A DNA stretch of 64,000 nucleotides, taken from NCBI RefSeq assembly GCF_946151075.1, contig NZ_OX267715.1:1403881-1467880 (forward strand), in the 5' to 3' direction. The stretch comes from Neobacillus sp. Marseille-Q6967 (GTDB lineage: Bacteria > Bacillota > Bacilli > Bacillales > Cytobacillaceae). Numbering within the stretch: the stretch's first letter is position 1; every line of letters begins with the position of its first letter. The translations under genes were made by a program, and so were the position numbers. Below, piece after piece: positions 1 through 9,127 of this stretch. The notes beneath the pieces were generated by a model. The model was given only the letters and a program-made list of their open reading frames with translations, made no database searches and was not told where the DNA came from.

Positions 1-436
1 TTAAAGCATATAGAGAAGTGATGATTGGTACAAACCGCTTTCCTCCAAAAAATCCGAGGATATCCGGGACACGAATGGAGTGATATTTGTTATACAAATA
101 GGCAGCCAGCAATCCAGAAATAATCCCGGCAAGAACACCCATATCTATCGTCTCATCAAAAGTTGTGGCAACCGTTGTTAATACCATGTAACCAACTAAT
201 GCAGCCAAAGCAGAAACACCATTGTTCTCCTTTGCCAAGCCGATTGCAATCCCGATTGCAAAGATTAAGGGAAGATTTGAAAATACCGCGGACCCCGCTG
301 CCTCCATCCATTTCAGGTCTAAAACATCGGCCGATCCCAATCTTAATAATATTGCCGCTGCTGGAAGAACCGCCACTGGTGTCATTAATGCTTTTCCAAA
401 CCGTTGAATACCACCCTTGAACTTTTGCCTAGACAT
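1..436 (-). CDS. PTS EIIC permease, N-acetylglucosamine type (N-terminal part, runs off window)
   Basis: The first 145 codons of a sugar phosphotransferase membrane subunit are present and the rest lies beyond base 1. The ATG at 436 follows AAGGGGTGG. The translation has the GKALMTPVAVLPAAAILLR segment near the start, then NLPLIFAIGIAIGLAKENNG and GYMVLTT, and later LGFFGGKRFVPI. These are hallmarks of the NagE/NagP branch of EIIC proteins, which import and phosphorylate N-acetylglucosamine or a similar sugar at the cytoplasmic membrane. The substrate is inferred from family resemblance only, and a fused EIIB domain cannot be seen. Confidence 0.85.
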   Translation of the reverse strand, partial: MSRQKFKGGIQRFGKALMTPVAVLPAAAILLRLGSADVLDLKWMEAAGSAVFSNLPLIFAIGIAIGLAKENNGVSALAALVGYMVLTTVATTFDETIDMGVLAGIISGLLAAYLYNKYHSIRVPDILGFFGGKRFVPIITSLYAL

Positions 437-643
437 TTAACCACCCCTTTAAAAATGTTTGGGCGCGATTGCAACAGTTGCATCAGTGAAGGCCTTGTCT
501 TTAAAATGGAACAACCCATTAAATTTATATGATATGAGGTAGGTCTTTATATTCGCTTTTTAAAAATATTCGAAAGCGTATTCCTAAATCCTACTAATAA
601 GTGCTATTAATTCTATTTATCTTTCTTTTATTTGGTAAAAAAA

Positions 644-667
644 AGCAACAGGAATAAACCTGCTGCT
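644..667 (-). terminator. Rho-independent terminator of the AbgT gene
   Basis: On the minus strand a 9-bp stem AGCAGCAGG/CCTGTTGCT (one G-U pair) with a 6-base loop is followed by a run of eight T residues, 30 bases after the transporter stop codon. Confidence 0.85.
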
Positions 668-696
668 TTCTTCGTTTTATGAATTTACACTTTTTC

Positions 697-2238
697 CTAC
701 TCAAGATGCAGTGGAACTCCCGGCCCGACTGGAATGTTGAATACGGCAAAAACGATTAGCAATAGAATCCAAGCAATTAAGAAGGCCACGGTATACGGGA
801 AGATTAATGCAATATGTGTCCCTAACCCCGCCTTCTTATCATACTTCATTAAGAATCCAAGCATGACAGCAACAAATGGGTTAAGCGGTGTGATCATGTT
901 GGTTACAGAATCAGCAATCCGATAGGCTACTTGTATGAAAGCTGGATGAAAATCTAACAGCATATACATTGGGATAAAGATTGGAGCCAATAGTGCCCAT
1001 AGTGCTGTACCACTCGTAACAAACAAGCTCGAAAATACTGTTAGGAGTACAAGAACAATAACCGCTGGCAACCCTGTCAAGTTAATTGATTCTAGCAGAT
1101 CCGCTCCACCAACAGCGGCAAACATACTTAAATTACTCCATTGCAGATACGCAATAAATTGCGCGATAAAAAAGGCTAATACGATAAATCCGGAGATGTC
1201 TTTTATGGATTCAGCCATTGTCTTTACTACATCATTCATACTCGTAATCTTTTTTGCACTAATCCCATAAGTTAAACCAATAACAAGGAAGAAAAGAAAA
1301 ATGATGGTATTCATACTACTCATAAATGGCGAATTCATGATACTGCCGTTTTCTCCCCTTAATGGTGAGTTCGGTAAATAAAGAGCAAGTAGGATGACAC
1401 CGATGTATAGAAGCGTGGAAATTAAAGTATTTCGTAACGCCTTGTTAATAATAGGGTCTTCGCGGTCAGTGTTTTGTAATGTAACTTTCGTCTCTCCCTG
1501 ATATTTTCCTAGTTTCGGTTCTATGATTCTTTCTGTTACAAACGCTCCGACAATCGTAAGTACAATTACAGACACACTCATAAAATACCAATTATCAGTC
1601 AAATTCACCGTAATATTAGGGTCAACGACTTGAGCCGCTTCTGTTGCAATACCAGATAAGGCGGCATCAAAGGAAGAAACAAAAAGGTTCGCTGTAAATC
1701 CGCTTCCGGTACCTGCAATTCCAGCAGCCAGCCCTGCAATTGGATTCCTGCCAAATAAGTGGAAGATTAACGCAGCCAGAGGCGGAACAATAATATAGGC
1801 AGAATCTGCTGCTATATTCGCCATAATCCCAATAAAAAGGACGGCATATGTAATAATAGACTTTGGCGCCTTAATCAAGGTCTTTTTGATAGCCGCTTCA
1901 AATATCCCTACCTTCTCTGCGAGCCCGACCCCAAGTGTCAGCACTAACACCACTCCAAGAGGTTTAAATTCAATAAAATTAGCCGGCATGGAGGTTAACA
2001 TAAATTGAATTCCTTCAGCAGAAAGCAAACTTTTTACCGTCAGTTCTGTTTCTGCTCCTGGTTGGATGATGCTTACTTTTAAGAAATTCAATAACCAAGA
2101 AATGATCATGACAAAAACGGTTAAATAAAGAAAAATTAATGCGGGATGTGGAAGTCGGTTTCCTAAACGTTCAATCCCTTCTAAGATGGAAAAATTTTTG
2201 TGACTTCGTTGTGTTTCTTTTGATGGCTGCTGATTCAT
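697..2238 (-). CDS. AbgT family transporter
   Basis: A 513-residue polytopic membrane protein of the AbgT family, whose founder imports p-aminobenzoyl-glutamate. The N-terminus (RLPHPALIFLYLTVFVM) and the loops GTGSGFTANLFVSS and VTSGTALWALLAPIFIPM are typical of the family. About 12 to 13 hydrophobic segments are visible and the length is normal. AGGCAGG precedes the ATG. It lies 46 bases downstream of an M20 peptidase on the same strand, so the pair probably forms an operon that imports and hydrolyses a peptide-like or p-aminobenzoyl-glutamate-like substrate. Some members of this family have instead been described as sulfonamide exporters, so direction and substrate are open. Confidence 0.88.
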   Translation of the reverse strand: MNQQPSKETQRSHKNFSILEGIERLGNRLPHPALIFLYLTVFVMIISWLLNFLKVSIIQPGAETELTVKSLLSAEGIQFMLTSMPANFIEFKPLGVVLVLTLGVGLAEKVGIFEAAIKKTLIKAPKSIITYAVLFIGIMANIAADSAYIIVPPLAALIFHLFGRNPIAGLAAGIAGTGSGFTANLFVSSFDAALSGIATEAAQVVDPNITVNLTDNWYFMSVSVIVLTIVGAFVTERIIEPKLGKYQGETKVTLQNTDREDPIINKALRNTLISTLLYIGVILLALYLPNSPLRGENGSIMNSPFMSSMNTIIFLFFLVIGLTYGISAKKITSMNDVVKTMAESIKDISGFIVLAFFIAQFIAYLQWSNLSMFAAVGGADLLESINLTGLPAVIVLVLLTVFSSLFVTSGTALWALLAPIFIPMYMLLDFHPAFIQVAYRIADSVTNMITPLNPFVAVMLGFLMKYDKKAGLGTHIALIFPYTVAFLIAWILLLIVFAVFNIPVGPGVPLHLE

Positions 2239-2284
2239 AGCTAGACCTGCCTTTCTCTGCTCTACTAAACTCGACTTTTTTTAT

Positions 2285-3646
2285 TTAGCTATTTTTTGAA
2301 AATTCCCCCAATGAATGAATAACATGGCATATACTTTTAATACCGTTAAAGAAATAGTCCAATTCGATGTTTTCATTCGGAGAATGATTTCGTTGATCAA
2401 AATTGGCGTACGGAACAATAATGGACGGTGCTCCGAGTATTTTTGTCCACACATAATCCGGCAAAGACCCGCCTAAGCTGGGCTGAATAAGCGGCTCTTT
2501 TTGATAGGCCTGATGAACAGCCTCTGTTACGACCTTCACAATATCAAGATCAGCAGAAGTTCTTGATGGATGCATTGATCCTAAAAACTTGACCTCAACT
2601 TCAGGGGCATGTTCTTCTACATGCTGGTAAACCTTATTGAAAATATCGATTGGATCCTGATCCACTACAAGACGTATATCCATTTTCAACGTTGCCGTAG
2701 AAGGAATAATCGTTTTAATTCCTTCACCTGCATAGCCGCTCTCCATCCCGCAAATATTAAAGGTCGGTTCCATCGTCAATTTGCGGTAATACGTTTCCCC
2801 ATCCATTGTTAAAGAAGGATAACCTATTTTCTCTCCAATATTTTCAGCATCATAAGGCAACGATCTCAATAGTTCCTTTTCTTGCTCAGATGGCTTACGA
2901 ATATGATCGTAAAATCCCTTAATCAGGACTTTACCATCCCGGTCCCTCATCGTCTGCAATAAATCGATCAGCTTCCAGACAGGATTGGGAAGGATATTTC
3001 CGGTATTCCCAGAATGGTTGTCCCAATCCGACCCCTTTGCATTTAATTCAATCGCAACCATTCCTCTAACCCCCAGGAGGATCAGCGGGGATCCGCTATT
3101 ATGGGAGGAACCGTCAGCTGTAAAGACCACATCGGCTTTCAACAGTTCCTTATTTTCCTCTACAAAAGCTGGGAGATTTACACTGCCATTCTCTTCTTCG
3201 CCTTCAAATACAAATTTCACATTAACGGGCAAATCCCCAAATGCATCTATGTATGTTTTGATGCCGAGCAGCTGCGCCATAAGCTGTCCCTTGTTGTCCC
3301 CTGCTCCCCGGGCAAAAATTCTTCCTTCCCGGATCGTAGGTTCAAACGGAGGAGAAACCCAATCCTCTAACGGTTCAGGAGGCTGAACATCATAATGGCC
3401 ATATAGGAGAAGCGTAAAGGCATTTTCGTGATTAATCATTTCTCCATATACCACAGGGTGACCTTTTGTTTCGATCAGACGGGTGTTAATCCCCAGCTCC
3501 TCCATCATCCCTTTCAGTAATTCCGCACATTCATAGATTCCTAAGTTCTGAGTACTAATACTTTTTTGACGCAACAATACAAATAACTGTTCTAAGTATG
3601 CTTCCTTTCTGGTTTGAATCAATTCTTCCATCTTGTCAAAGCTCAT
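2285..3646 (-). CDS. M20 family metallopeptidase (dipeptidase)
   Basis: A 453-residue zinc peptidase of the M20 family. The first metal-binding motif GHYDVQPPEP (around residue 82), the bridging aspartate in GAGDNKGQ (around 116) and the glutamates of EGEEENGS (around 150) are all present, followed by the dimerisation domain and a late metal site in NHSPNENI. The closest architecture is the long dipeptidase branch (Cys-Gly or carnosine dipeptidase-like). The ATG is preceded by GGAGA. It is the first gene of a two-gene operon with the AbgT transporter, consistent with hydrolysis of whatever that transporter imports. Confidence 0.9.
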   Translation of the reverse strand: MSFDKMEELIQTRKEAYLEQLFVLLRQKSISTQNLGIYECAELLKGMMEELGINTRLIETKGHPVVYGEMINHENAFTLLLYGHYDVQPPEPLEDWVSPPFEPTIREGRIFARGAGDNKGQLMAQLLGIKTYIDAFGDLPVNVKFVFEGEEENGSVNLPAFVEENKELLKADVVFTADGSSHNSGSPLILLGVRGMVAIELNAKGSDWDNHSGNTGNILPNPVWKLIDLLQTMRDRDGKVLIKGFYDHIRKPSEQEKELLRSLPYDAENIGEKIGYPSLTMDGETYYRKLTMEPTFNICGMESGYAGEGIKTIIPSTATLKMDIRLVVDQDPIDIFNKVYQHVEEHAPEVEVKFLGSMHPSRTSADLDIVKVVTEAVHQAYQKEPLIQPSLGGSLPDYVWTKILGAPSIIVPYANFDQRNHSPNENIELDYFFNGIKSICHVIHSLGEFSKNS

Positions 3647-3857
3647 GTTAAAAATAGTCTCCTTTTGATGAACTGGATGAAAAGTAAAATGAAGAGTTGT
3701 TCCTTTACTTCAAATTTTTTCAAATAAATTATTTTTCTATATTACAACGAATATTCAGAATAAACAAGAACTCACTAAGAAATACTATACTGGATTTAAT
3801 AGATTGAATTGAATTGAATAAATTATGACTCTATTAACTTTCCACCTTTTATAAAAA
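3647..3857. other. Intergenic region upstream of the M20/AbgT operon
   Basis: AT-rich sequence holding the presumed promoter of the peptidase/transporter operon. No gene, repeat or riboswitch is recognised. Confidence 0.4.
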
Positions 3858-3858
3858 A

Positions 3859-3884
3859 ACCGAACATGCAGCTACATGTTCGGT
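3859..3884 (-). terminator. Terminator of the tubulin-like gene
   Basis: A perfect 10-bp stem ACCGAACATG/CATGTTCGGT with a 6-base loop is followed on the minus strand by seven T residues. It lies about 75 bases downstream of the FtsZ/TubZ-like gene and away from the neighbouring operon. Confidence 0.85.
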
Positions 3885-3957
3885 CAAGCAATCACTGGTT
3901 CGGTCTTCTGTTAGATGGTTGAGTCCGCGTTACCTTCCGCTCATTATTAATTTTTAA

Positions 3958-5067
3958 TTACTTCTGATACTTATTTAATTTAGAAGTTACAGATACGGAC
4001 TTTCTCTCTGTTTTTTTAAGTTTTAAGTTGGATGCCCAACTGATTCCAGACTCATATTTTTGGGTATGTTCCTTATTCACAAGGTTCTGTAATCGTTCTT
4101 TGTTCTTTTCTAAAGATTCTTCGAGGGAAGACAGCCGACGTGTTGGGAAGGATAGTCCAGCAAGAATGGTTGTAATTGTGGGGTCAGTTTCTGAGATATA
4201 GGTTCCTTCAAATAATTGCAGCGGTTCTCCCACCATCTCAAATATGGATGGTACATTAATGAGCTTTGAAATATTCTCTGGTCCTTCATAGATGAGACCT
4301 GCCCGAATAACTCCTTTTGTTTCTACAGGACAAAATATCGAGTCAGCCCAAGAGAGTTGTACTGTCGTTGAGACTTCCGAAGTTGTTTTCGCGTCAGTAA
4401 TAGCAGCTGAAGAGATAAGCGTGACTCCTCTTGTTTCAAGTATATTCATCAGATCCGTTTCATCGAAGTTTCCGTAAAACGAACTCTTTTTGGTTATTTT
4501 CAGAAGATGACTAATTGCCTCCATCGTTTGATGATTAGCAGAAACGTAAATCTCGTGTTTACTTGATTGTGGCTTCATTTTGCGCATTTGATCATTATCT
4601 ACCAAGAAAACAGAAGAAAGTCCCTCTATTTTGGAAAGCTCTTCGATACACTCTGCGGTATTGATTCGATTTCCCGCTAATACGTTTCGTTCAGGTATTA
4701 CAGCAATAGCCCCAACCTTGACACCCGGCAATTGGTCAATTAACAGGTCTATTAACAGCGGACTCATCCCCGATCCTGTACCACCGTCCGTTGAAAAAGC
4801 CACCAAAAGCAGCTTGATGTTCTTAAAGGAGCTGTTTACAAAATCAATCATCTCCCGATAGTGTTCTTGAAGCGCTCGTAATCCTAATGATCTATCTTGA
4901 CCGGCACCATTATACCCCGGGACAAAATACTTCCTTTCTACCCTTGTGTTTACTGCACCATCACGTTGATTTGTATTAATAAGTGCTGTTGGGAAACCCA
5001 AGGCGGATGCTATTTCCGCTATATTTCCACCTGCTTGACCTACGCCCAAAATACCAATCGATTTCAC
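3958..5067 (-). CDS. Tubulin/FtsZ-like GTPase (TubZ-like)
   Basis: A 369-residue protein with a tubulin-superfamily GTPase fold. It starts with GILGVGQAGGNIAE (nucleotide-binding loop), has an NTNQRD segment, and carries the tubulin signature as STDGGTGSGMSP near residue 92. The rest diverges from cell-division FtsZ: there is no FtsZ C-terminal peptide and the tail is basic (KKTERKSVSVTSK). This resembles the TubZ-type proteins of plasmids and phages, which form filaments for DNA partition. The GTG start follows AGGAGGAG. No TubR-like DNA-binding partner is adjacent, so it is an orphan and its role is unknown. Confidence 0.8.
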   Translation of the reverse strand: MKSIGILGVGQAGGNIAEIASALGFPTALINTNQRDGAVNTRVERKYFVPGYNGAGQDRSLGLRALQEHYREMIDFVNSSFKNIKLLLVAFSTDGGTGSGMSPLLIDLLIDQLPGVKVGAIAVIPERNVLAGNRINTAECIEELSKIEGLSSVFLVDNDQMRKMKPQSSKHEIYVSANHQTMEAISHLLKITKKSSFYGNFDETDLMNILETRGVTLISSAAITDAKTTSEVSTTVQLSWADSIFCPVETKGVIRAGLIYEGPENISKLINVPSIFEMVGEPLQLFEGTYISETDPTITTILAGLSFPTRRLSSLEESLEKNKERLQNLVNKEHTQKYESGISWASNLKLKKTERKSVSVTSKLNKYQK

Positions 5068-5254
5068 CAGAAACTCCTCCTTATTAAGCTAAAATAATAT
5101 CAAAGTTGAGAATGTAGAAGGATTATTATCAGAATGATAAAAATAAACCTTATATCATTTTTACTATTTAGAAGGTCAGATTATTACGCAAAAATGGTTT
5201 TTCCCCATTCCCCTTATAACTTGTGGAATGTTCGTTTGCAGATTGGTATATATA

Positions 5255-5289
5255 AAGCAAAACTCACCCAATTAGGGTGAGTTTTGCTT
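5255..5289. terminator. Strong terminator hairpin downstream of the AlkD-like gene
   Basis: A perfect 15-bp stem (AAGCAAAACTCACCC and its complement) with a 5-base loop. It lies about 50 bases past the stop of the minus-strand AlkD-like gene, and T residues follow on that strand. Confidence 0.85.
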
Positions 5290-5337
5290 AAATATACGTT
5301 AGCGTGACGCTTTTGGCGGTTGGTACTACAAACGATG

Positions 5338-6045
5338 CTAACACCTGACATATTTGCGTTTGAAACCAAGCTTCCCTCTATCAATTTCCTTTTGGATATT
5401 TTCGGAAGCAAGCAATATACTGCTTTTTTTCTTGTGCCTCTTGATTTCGACTGGGCCTACTGCCTTTGCGGTTTCAACCGCCTTCTCATGGAGCGGCAAA
5501 TAGGAAATCGCGACTGTGTAAATAAAATTATTCATAGCGGATTTTGTTCGATCAGGAGAATCGTGAATCGTATTTTCTACCTGCTCAAGCATACTGGCAA
5601 TCTTGCTTGCGCTAAATTCGCTGTCCGGGCGATTACCCAAAAGCCAGCAGTAACAGCTCCATCCTGCCGACATTCTAAGTTCTTCCCCGCTTGCGATCCA
5701 TTTATCGGCAACAGCTTGTGCAATATCGGTTTCAGCCAAAGTGACTGCAACCACATAATCAGACAGCATATAAAAATACGCCCCATCCATCCAACGTTCA
5801 AAATCCGCTTCCGTCATTGCCATTGGGTCCGCAATGATACCGGCAAAATACATGGCATCGTAGTTCCCGGTGGCGTAAAGCTGTTCGGCTAAAGACTGAT
5901 TTTTCTTAATTTTCTTTGCGAGTGGCTTCATTGCACCTGTAGCCACCCCAAAAAGCGGCTCGTGTGCACCATTGCTTATGTAAGTCTTTTTAATTCGTTC
6001 CTTGCCGAGAGCTTCCAGTTCCTGCATTACCATTTCGAAATCCAT
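5338..6045 (-). CDS. AlkD-type DNA alkylation repair protein
   Basis: An all-helical HEAT-like repeat protein of the DNA alkylation repair family (AlkC/AlkD type glycosylases), recognised from the GVATGAMKPLAKKIKK opening, the repeated helix pairs, and the central ADKWIASGEELRMSAGW and YCWLLGNRPD segments. The frame is open to 6081, but I place the start at the ATG at 6045 because AAAGGGGGGAAG lies just upstream and the first 12 codons would otherwise encode that ribosome binding site. This gives about 235 residues, normal for the family. Members remove bulky or cationic alkylated bases; the exact substrate of this subfamily is not certain. Confidence 0.82.
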   Translation of the reverse strand: MDFEMVMQELEALGKERIKKTYISNGAHEPLFGVATGAMKPLAKKIKKNQSLAEQLYATGNYDAMYFAGIIADPMAMTEADFERWMDGAYFYMLSDYVVAVTLAETDIAQAVADKWIASGEELRMSAGWSCYCWLLGNRPDSEFSASKIASMLEQVENTIHDSPDRTKSAMNNFIYTVAISYLPLHEKAVETAKAVGPVEIKRHKKKSSILLASENIQKEIDRGKLGFKRKYVRC

Positions 6046-6175
6046 TGTTTTGCACTTCCCCCCTTTCATTTCCATCTTCATTAATTCTTGAACTTAATTC
6101 CGTTATCCTCCCCGTTTAATAAAAACAGCAGGTAGAGTAAATTCTGGGTTTTCAGGCATAGGGGTCTTTAATTCG

Positions 6176-6364
6176 TTAAAAGATTTCTTTTATGAAAGTA
6201 AAATTTTTAAGAAGTTCATTTTCATTGATTGATATGCTATTCGTTAAATCTTTCGTTCTCAATACGAACTCTTTAACCCCTATAAACTCTGATTCAATAA
6301 TCAAGTAAAACTGTGTTCCTTTTTTATATCCATTAAACTGTCTTTTTAGTCTATATACTTTCAT
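6176..6364 (-). CDS. Small conserved-looking hypothetical protein
   Basis: A 62-residue basic protein (MKVYRLKRQFNGYKKG at the start) with no recognised domain. AGAGG is correctly spaced before the ATG, and residue use looks like real coding sequence with a beta-strand-rich pattern. It follows the ArsR gene on the same strand. It could be a small cytoplasmic protein; no function is proposed. Confidence 0.55.
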   Translation of the reverse strand: MKVYRLKRQFNGYKKGTQFYLIIESEFIGVKEFVLRTKDLTNSISINENELLKNFTFIKEIF

Positions 6365-6502
6365 TCAATAACCTCTAGTGTGAATTATTCTGTAGTCTTT
6401 TTAAAATTCACTTCCAAACTGGCCTTTTCAACTTCAATGGCTTCATAAATATAGGCTTTCAAGATGGTTTCCATTTCAACTATATTTTTAATCAGCTGAC
6501 AC

Positions 6503-6802
6503 TCAAGAAAACATATTCGTACTCCAGAACTTGCTGTAGAAAGCCACCCAATCTTGAATTTCCCGTAGTGGAATAGCATTGAGCCTATAACGTGTTTCCC
6601 GTCCGACTTTTCGGTCGGTTACGAGACGAGCATCTTTCAAGATAGCTAAGTGCTTGGAAACCGCCGTGCGTCCCATTTCGAACTGAGATGTCAATTCGTG
6701 AAGAGGTAATTCTTCTACGTCTGCCAATAGACGAATCAGTTCACGTCGAGTCGGATCGGCAACGGCAACATACACATCCCTCATTTTATTTGTATCGGTC
6801 AA
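6503..6802 (-). CDS. ArsR family transcriptional regulator
   Basis: A 99-residue winged helix-turn-helix repressor. The pattern VAVADPTRRELIRLLAD, then FEMGRTAVSKHLAILKDARL (recognition helix) and RKVGRETRYRLN (wing) is classical ArsR. It lacks the cysteine metal-binding motif, so it probably senses something other than a metal or acts through redox or partner binding, like SdpR or YdfF types. The TTG start follows GGGAGGG. The last residues (FWSTNMFS) stop slightly early compared with relatives, and about 120 bases of open but unrecognised sequence follow, possibly a trace of a lost partner gene. A promoter with paired operator-like sites lies upstream. Confidence 0.88.
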   Translation of the reverse strand: MTDTNKMRDVYVAVADPTRRELIRLLADVEELPLHELTSQFEMGRTAVSKHLAILKDARLVTDRKVGRETRYRLNAIPLREIQDWVAFYSKFWSTNMFS

Positions 6803-6840
6803 AATTACCCTCCCCTTACTTTCGCGTTATGAAAAGACTC

Positions 6841-6887
6841 CGATTGGTGTCCGATTTATAATAGGACATTAATTGGTGTCGTGTCAA
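6841..6887 (-). promoter_or_regulatory. ArsR gene promoter with paired operator-like repeats
   Basis: Reading leftward, TTGACA (6882-6887) and TATTAT (6858-6863) are 18 bases apart. ATTGGTGTC occurs twice on the plus strand (6843-6851 and 6872-6880), 29 bases apart and flanking the -10 box, with a related inverted GGACATTA between them. The placement suggests autorepression by the ArsR protein. Confidence 0.6.
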
Positions 6888-6923
6888 GCAGACCTGGCTT
6901 GAAAAGTTACAGGGAGCTTATGT

Positions 6924-7012
6924 CGCTAATCTCCCCTTTTGTTCAATAAGAAAAGCCACACTTCGTATTGAAGTATGGCCCCATTAATTTAAGTACAATA
7001 TTTAACAATCTT
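6924..7012 (+). repeat. THR interspersed repeat, diverged copy
   Basis: Diverged left part ending GTTCAATAAGAAAAG, a central hairpin ACTTCG..TGAAGT, and a right part ATTTAAGTACAATA..AACAATCTT. Confidence 0.6.
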
Positions 7013-7065
7013 GCGGCTTGCTATACTGAACAAATATTAACGATGGTGAATTACATAATGCTTTC

Positions 7066-8085
7066 TTATTTCTTGTTATGTATCAGCATCTTCCTATTGG
7101 TCACAAGGGGAGGTTGTTCCAGCCATTTCTTCTCCACCACTATATCAAATGTGTCCTTCGCGTAGAGCATTACCTCTCCTATGATTTTACTATATTGAGC
7201 TGTAAGGTCGGTTCTCATAGATACTGACATTGCATGTGAAATTAAGCTAATGTCTACTGAATTTAATACATTAATCATAGAAAAGATGAGTTTGTCTGAG
7301 AAGGGTGAAAAAGTAGAGTCAGTCACTTCCATGCTCACTGTCACGGTCCCAAGAAGTTCTTCTTCCATTAGTAAATTATTAAAAAAGGTAATTTGTTTTT
7401 CACTAATAGTTTTTCCCTTAAGAACATGTTTTTTTAGTTCCTTGTCTTTTAGTACTTGAGCAAATGCGAGCGTGATAAGAACTGAAAAATAATTTCGCTC
7501 AATGTTAAAGAATATTTCGGATAATTCGATTGCATTTAAAGGACGCTTATTCCCTATAACTCCCGAAAGAAAAGATTCCTTCTGGACAAACTCGATTTCT
7601 TTTGGATAGTTCATTTTAGGTGGGCGATCATAAATGCCTTTTGACAACATCATCTTGACCGCTTTGCCGAACATTTCAGTAGACGTATGTATACACTCGG
7701 TAAAAAAATCAAGCACATCGAGTCGAACATTGTTTGATGCAGTATAGCTAAAATTAATCATTCCTAACCGATTCATCATATAAATATAACTTAGAGTAAA
7801 CACATCATTAAATAACTGAGGGGCAGCCAAATTTAAATCCCCCTCTGAAAAAGCAGCAGGCAAAGGTAAATTTTCTGCAAGGAAAATATTCTTTATTTTT
7901 TCTAATCGCACTTGTGAAATTTGTAGTGCCTCTTTTGCTAATGGAATGATTTCCTCGTCTTGAAGATGATGCAAAAAGTATATAAGGAAACAAGAGCTCA
8001 TGCTTTCTTGTAAAAAAACACCCCAAAGACCACCAATTTCCGTGCAAGACAGTTCAATATTTGCTTGCTTCTTCTCCGATTCCAA
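7066..8085 (-). CDS. DUF3231 family protein, copy 1
   Basis: A 339-residue protein of the DUF3231 family, made of two homologous helical halves. Visible landmarks are LSCTEIGGLWGVFLQESM at the start, LPAAFSEGDLNLAAPQLFND, YDRPPKMNYPKEIEFVQ between the halves, FSPFSDKLIFSM and a C-terminal KKWLEQPPLVTNRK. The family occurs in endospore formers, is predicted to be a helical bundle related to spore-coat CotF-type proteins, and has no established function. The start is a TTG preceded by GGGAGG. Three more copies lie in this window (10867, 58509, 62771). Confidence 0.88.
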   Translation of the reverse strand: MESEKKQANIELSCTEIGGLWGVFLQESMSSCFLIYFLHHLQDEEIIPLAKEALQISQVRLEKIKNIFLAENLPLPAAFSEGDLNLAAPQLFNDVFTLSYIYMMNRLGMINFSYTASNNVRLDVLDFFTECIHTSTEMFGKAVKMMLSKGIYDRPPKMNYPKEIEFVQKESFLSGVIGNKRPLNAIELSEIFFNIERNYFSVLITLAFAQVLKDKELKKHVLKGKTISEKQITFFNNLLMEEELLGTVTVSMEVTDSTFSPFSDKLIFSMINVLNSVDISLISHAMSVSMRTDLTAQYSKIIGEVMLYAKDTFDIVVEKKWLEQPPLVTNRKMLIHNKK

Positions 8086-8193
8086 GGCTTAAATCCTCCC
8101 TCAATATATTTTAGGCTTAGTATCTCATAAAGGTTAAATAATAATGCTACATTTAAAAGAGGAATATACCTGATCTCTTAATAGAATTTTTAA

Positions 8194-8279
8194 TTCAACT
8201 AACCTCATACGTTAGTGAAACAAGAAAAAAGGGCTGCCGCAGCAACCCCATAATTAAACTCTTGCCCCTCAAGATTGGT
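8194..8279 (+). repeat. THR interspersed repeat, near-complete copy
   Basis: Left hairpin TTCAACTAAC..GTTAGTG, A-tract, central GGGCTGCCGCAGCAACCC, then a right part AAACTCTTGCCCCT that lacks the usual GTTAGTTTAAGT. Confidence 0.75.
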
Positions 8280-8337
8280 TTTCAATACCTTGAGCATCTA
8301 TCCAAATTTGTGGATGAAATAACTCCATCTGTAAACC

Positions 8338-8925
8338 TTATTTCCGATAAGATAATCGTCGAGAAAGAACTTTATTGAGGACTTTAAAAGCAGAGATACT
8401 TAATTTCTTCCAAATCCAGCTATACAATAAGGAAAAGGCAAATGTCCCTAAAATAACCATACTACTAAAATGAGATGTTACCGATGGTCCCAGTATAGAA
8501 AATTTAAATCCATATAATAAAATACTTATACCTAGTGTCAAACATAACGCTGCAAATGGAATAATAAATATACTTCTCTTTAAATACTTAAGACCAATGC
8601 CTAAACTGAGTCCTAATAATCCTGTGGTAAAGATGAAGACCAATAGTTCACTTGGCTGGATCATTGCTAATAGAAATATAGTTACGAAATAAGTCATCAC
8701 ACCTATTCTAGGTGACAATAAGCTAGCAAGCACAAGAGGACCCGTGCTCATCATGCTCAGTATATAACCAATACCAGTGAAAATCCCCGCAGATTGAAAA
8801 ATAACGGCTATTGAACCTAATAGCGCACCAACTACAAGCCGCACTGTCTTAGAATAACTGTCTATAGTAGGGTTTAACTCACCCCCCCAAACACTAGACG
8901 TTACTTTTTTGAAAAATGATCGCAT
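8338..8925 (-). CDS. Predicted integral membrane protein (substrate-component-like)
   Basis: A 195-residue protein with five to six hydrophobic segments after a short basic N-terminus. TKTVRL-like and GIGYILSMMSTGPLVLASLLSPR stretches recall a family of uncharacterised Bacillus membrane proteins resembling ECF S-components in layout. GGGGGTG lies close before the ATG. No energising ECF module is nearby, so transport is only a guess. Confidence 0.65.
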   Translation of the reverse strand: MRSFFKKVTSSVWGGELNPTIDSYSKTVRLVVGALLGSIAVIFQSAGIFTGIGYILSMMSTGPLVLASLLSPRIGVMTYFVTIFLLAMIQPSELLVFIFTTGLLGLSLGIGLKYLKRSIFIIPFAALCLTLGISILLYGFKFSILGPSVTSHFSSMVILGTFAFSLLYSWIWKKLSISAFKVLNKVLSRRLSYRK

Positions 8926-9127
8926 CTGACACCCCCATAATAGGTAAATGCAGTGAGAAAGAAGTTTATGCTAGAAATGGTTCAAGATAAGTTGTCCTTT
9001 TTCGAGACATTTTCCTGATACTGTATCAAAATGGTGCCGTACGGAATCTGGTGCTAATCCGGTACTAATAGAACGCTTCTAATCATATTTATATAGGAAA
9101 AAACAATTAGAAGGGGTGGAAAGTCAG

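Noticed and set aside
3958..5067. The essential cell-division gene ftsZ
   Set aside because: The sequence diverges from FtsZ outside the GTP-binding signature, lacks the C-terminal conserved peptide and has no ftsA or division-cluster neighbours.
6385..6502. C-terminal extension or partner gene of the first ArsR
   Set aside because: The frame is open but has no start, and its residues match nothing I recognise.
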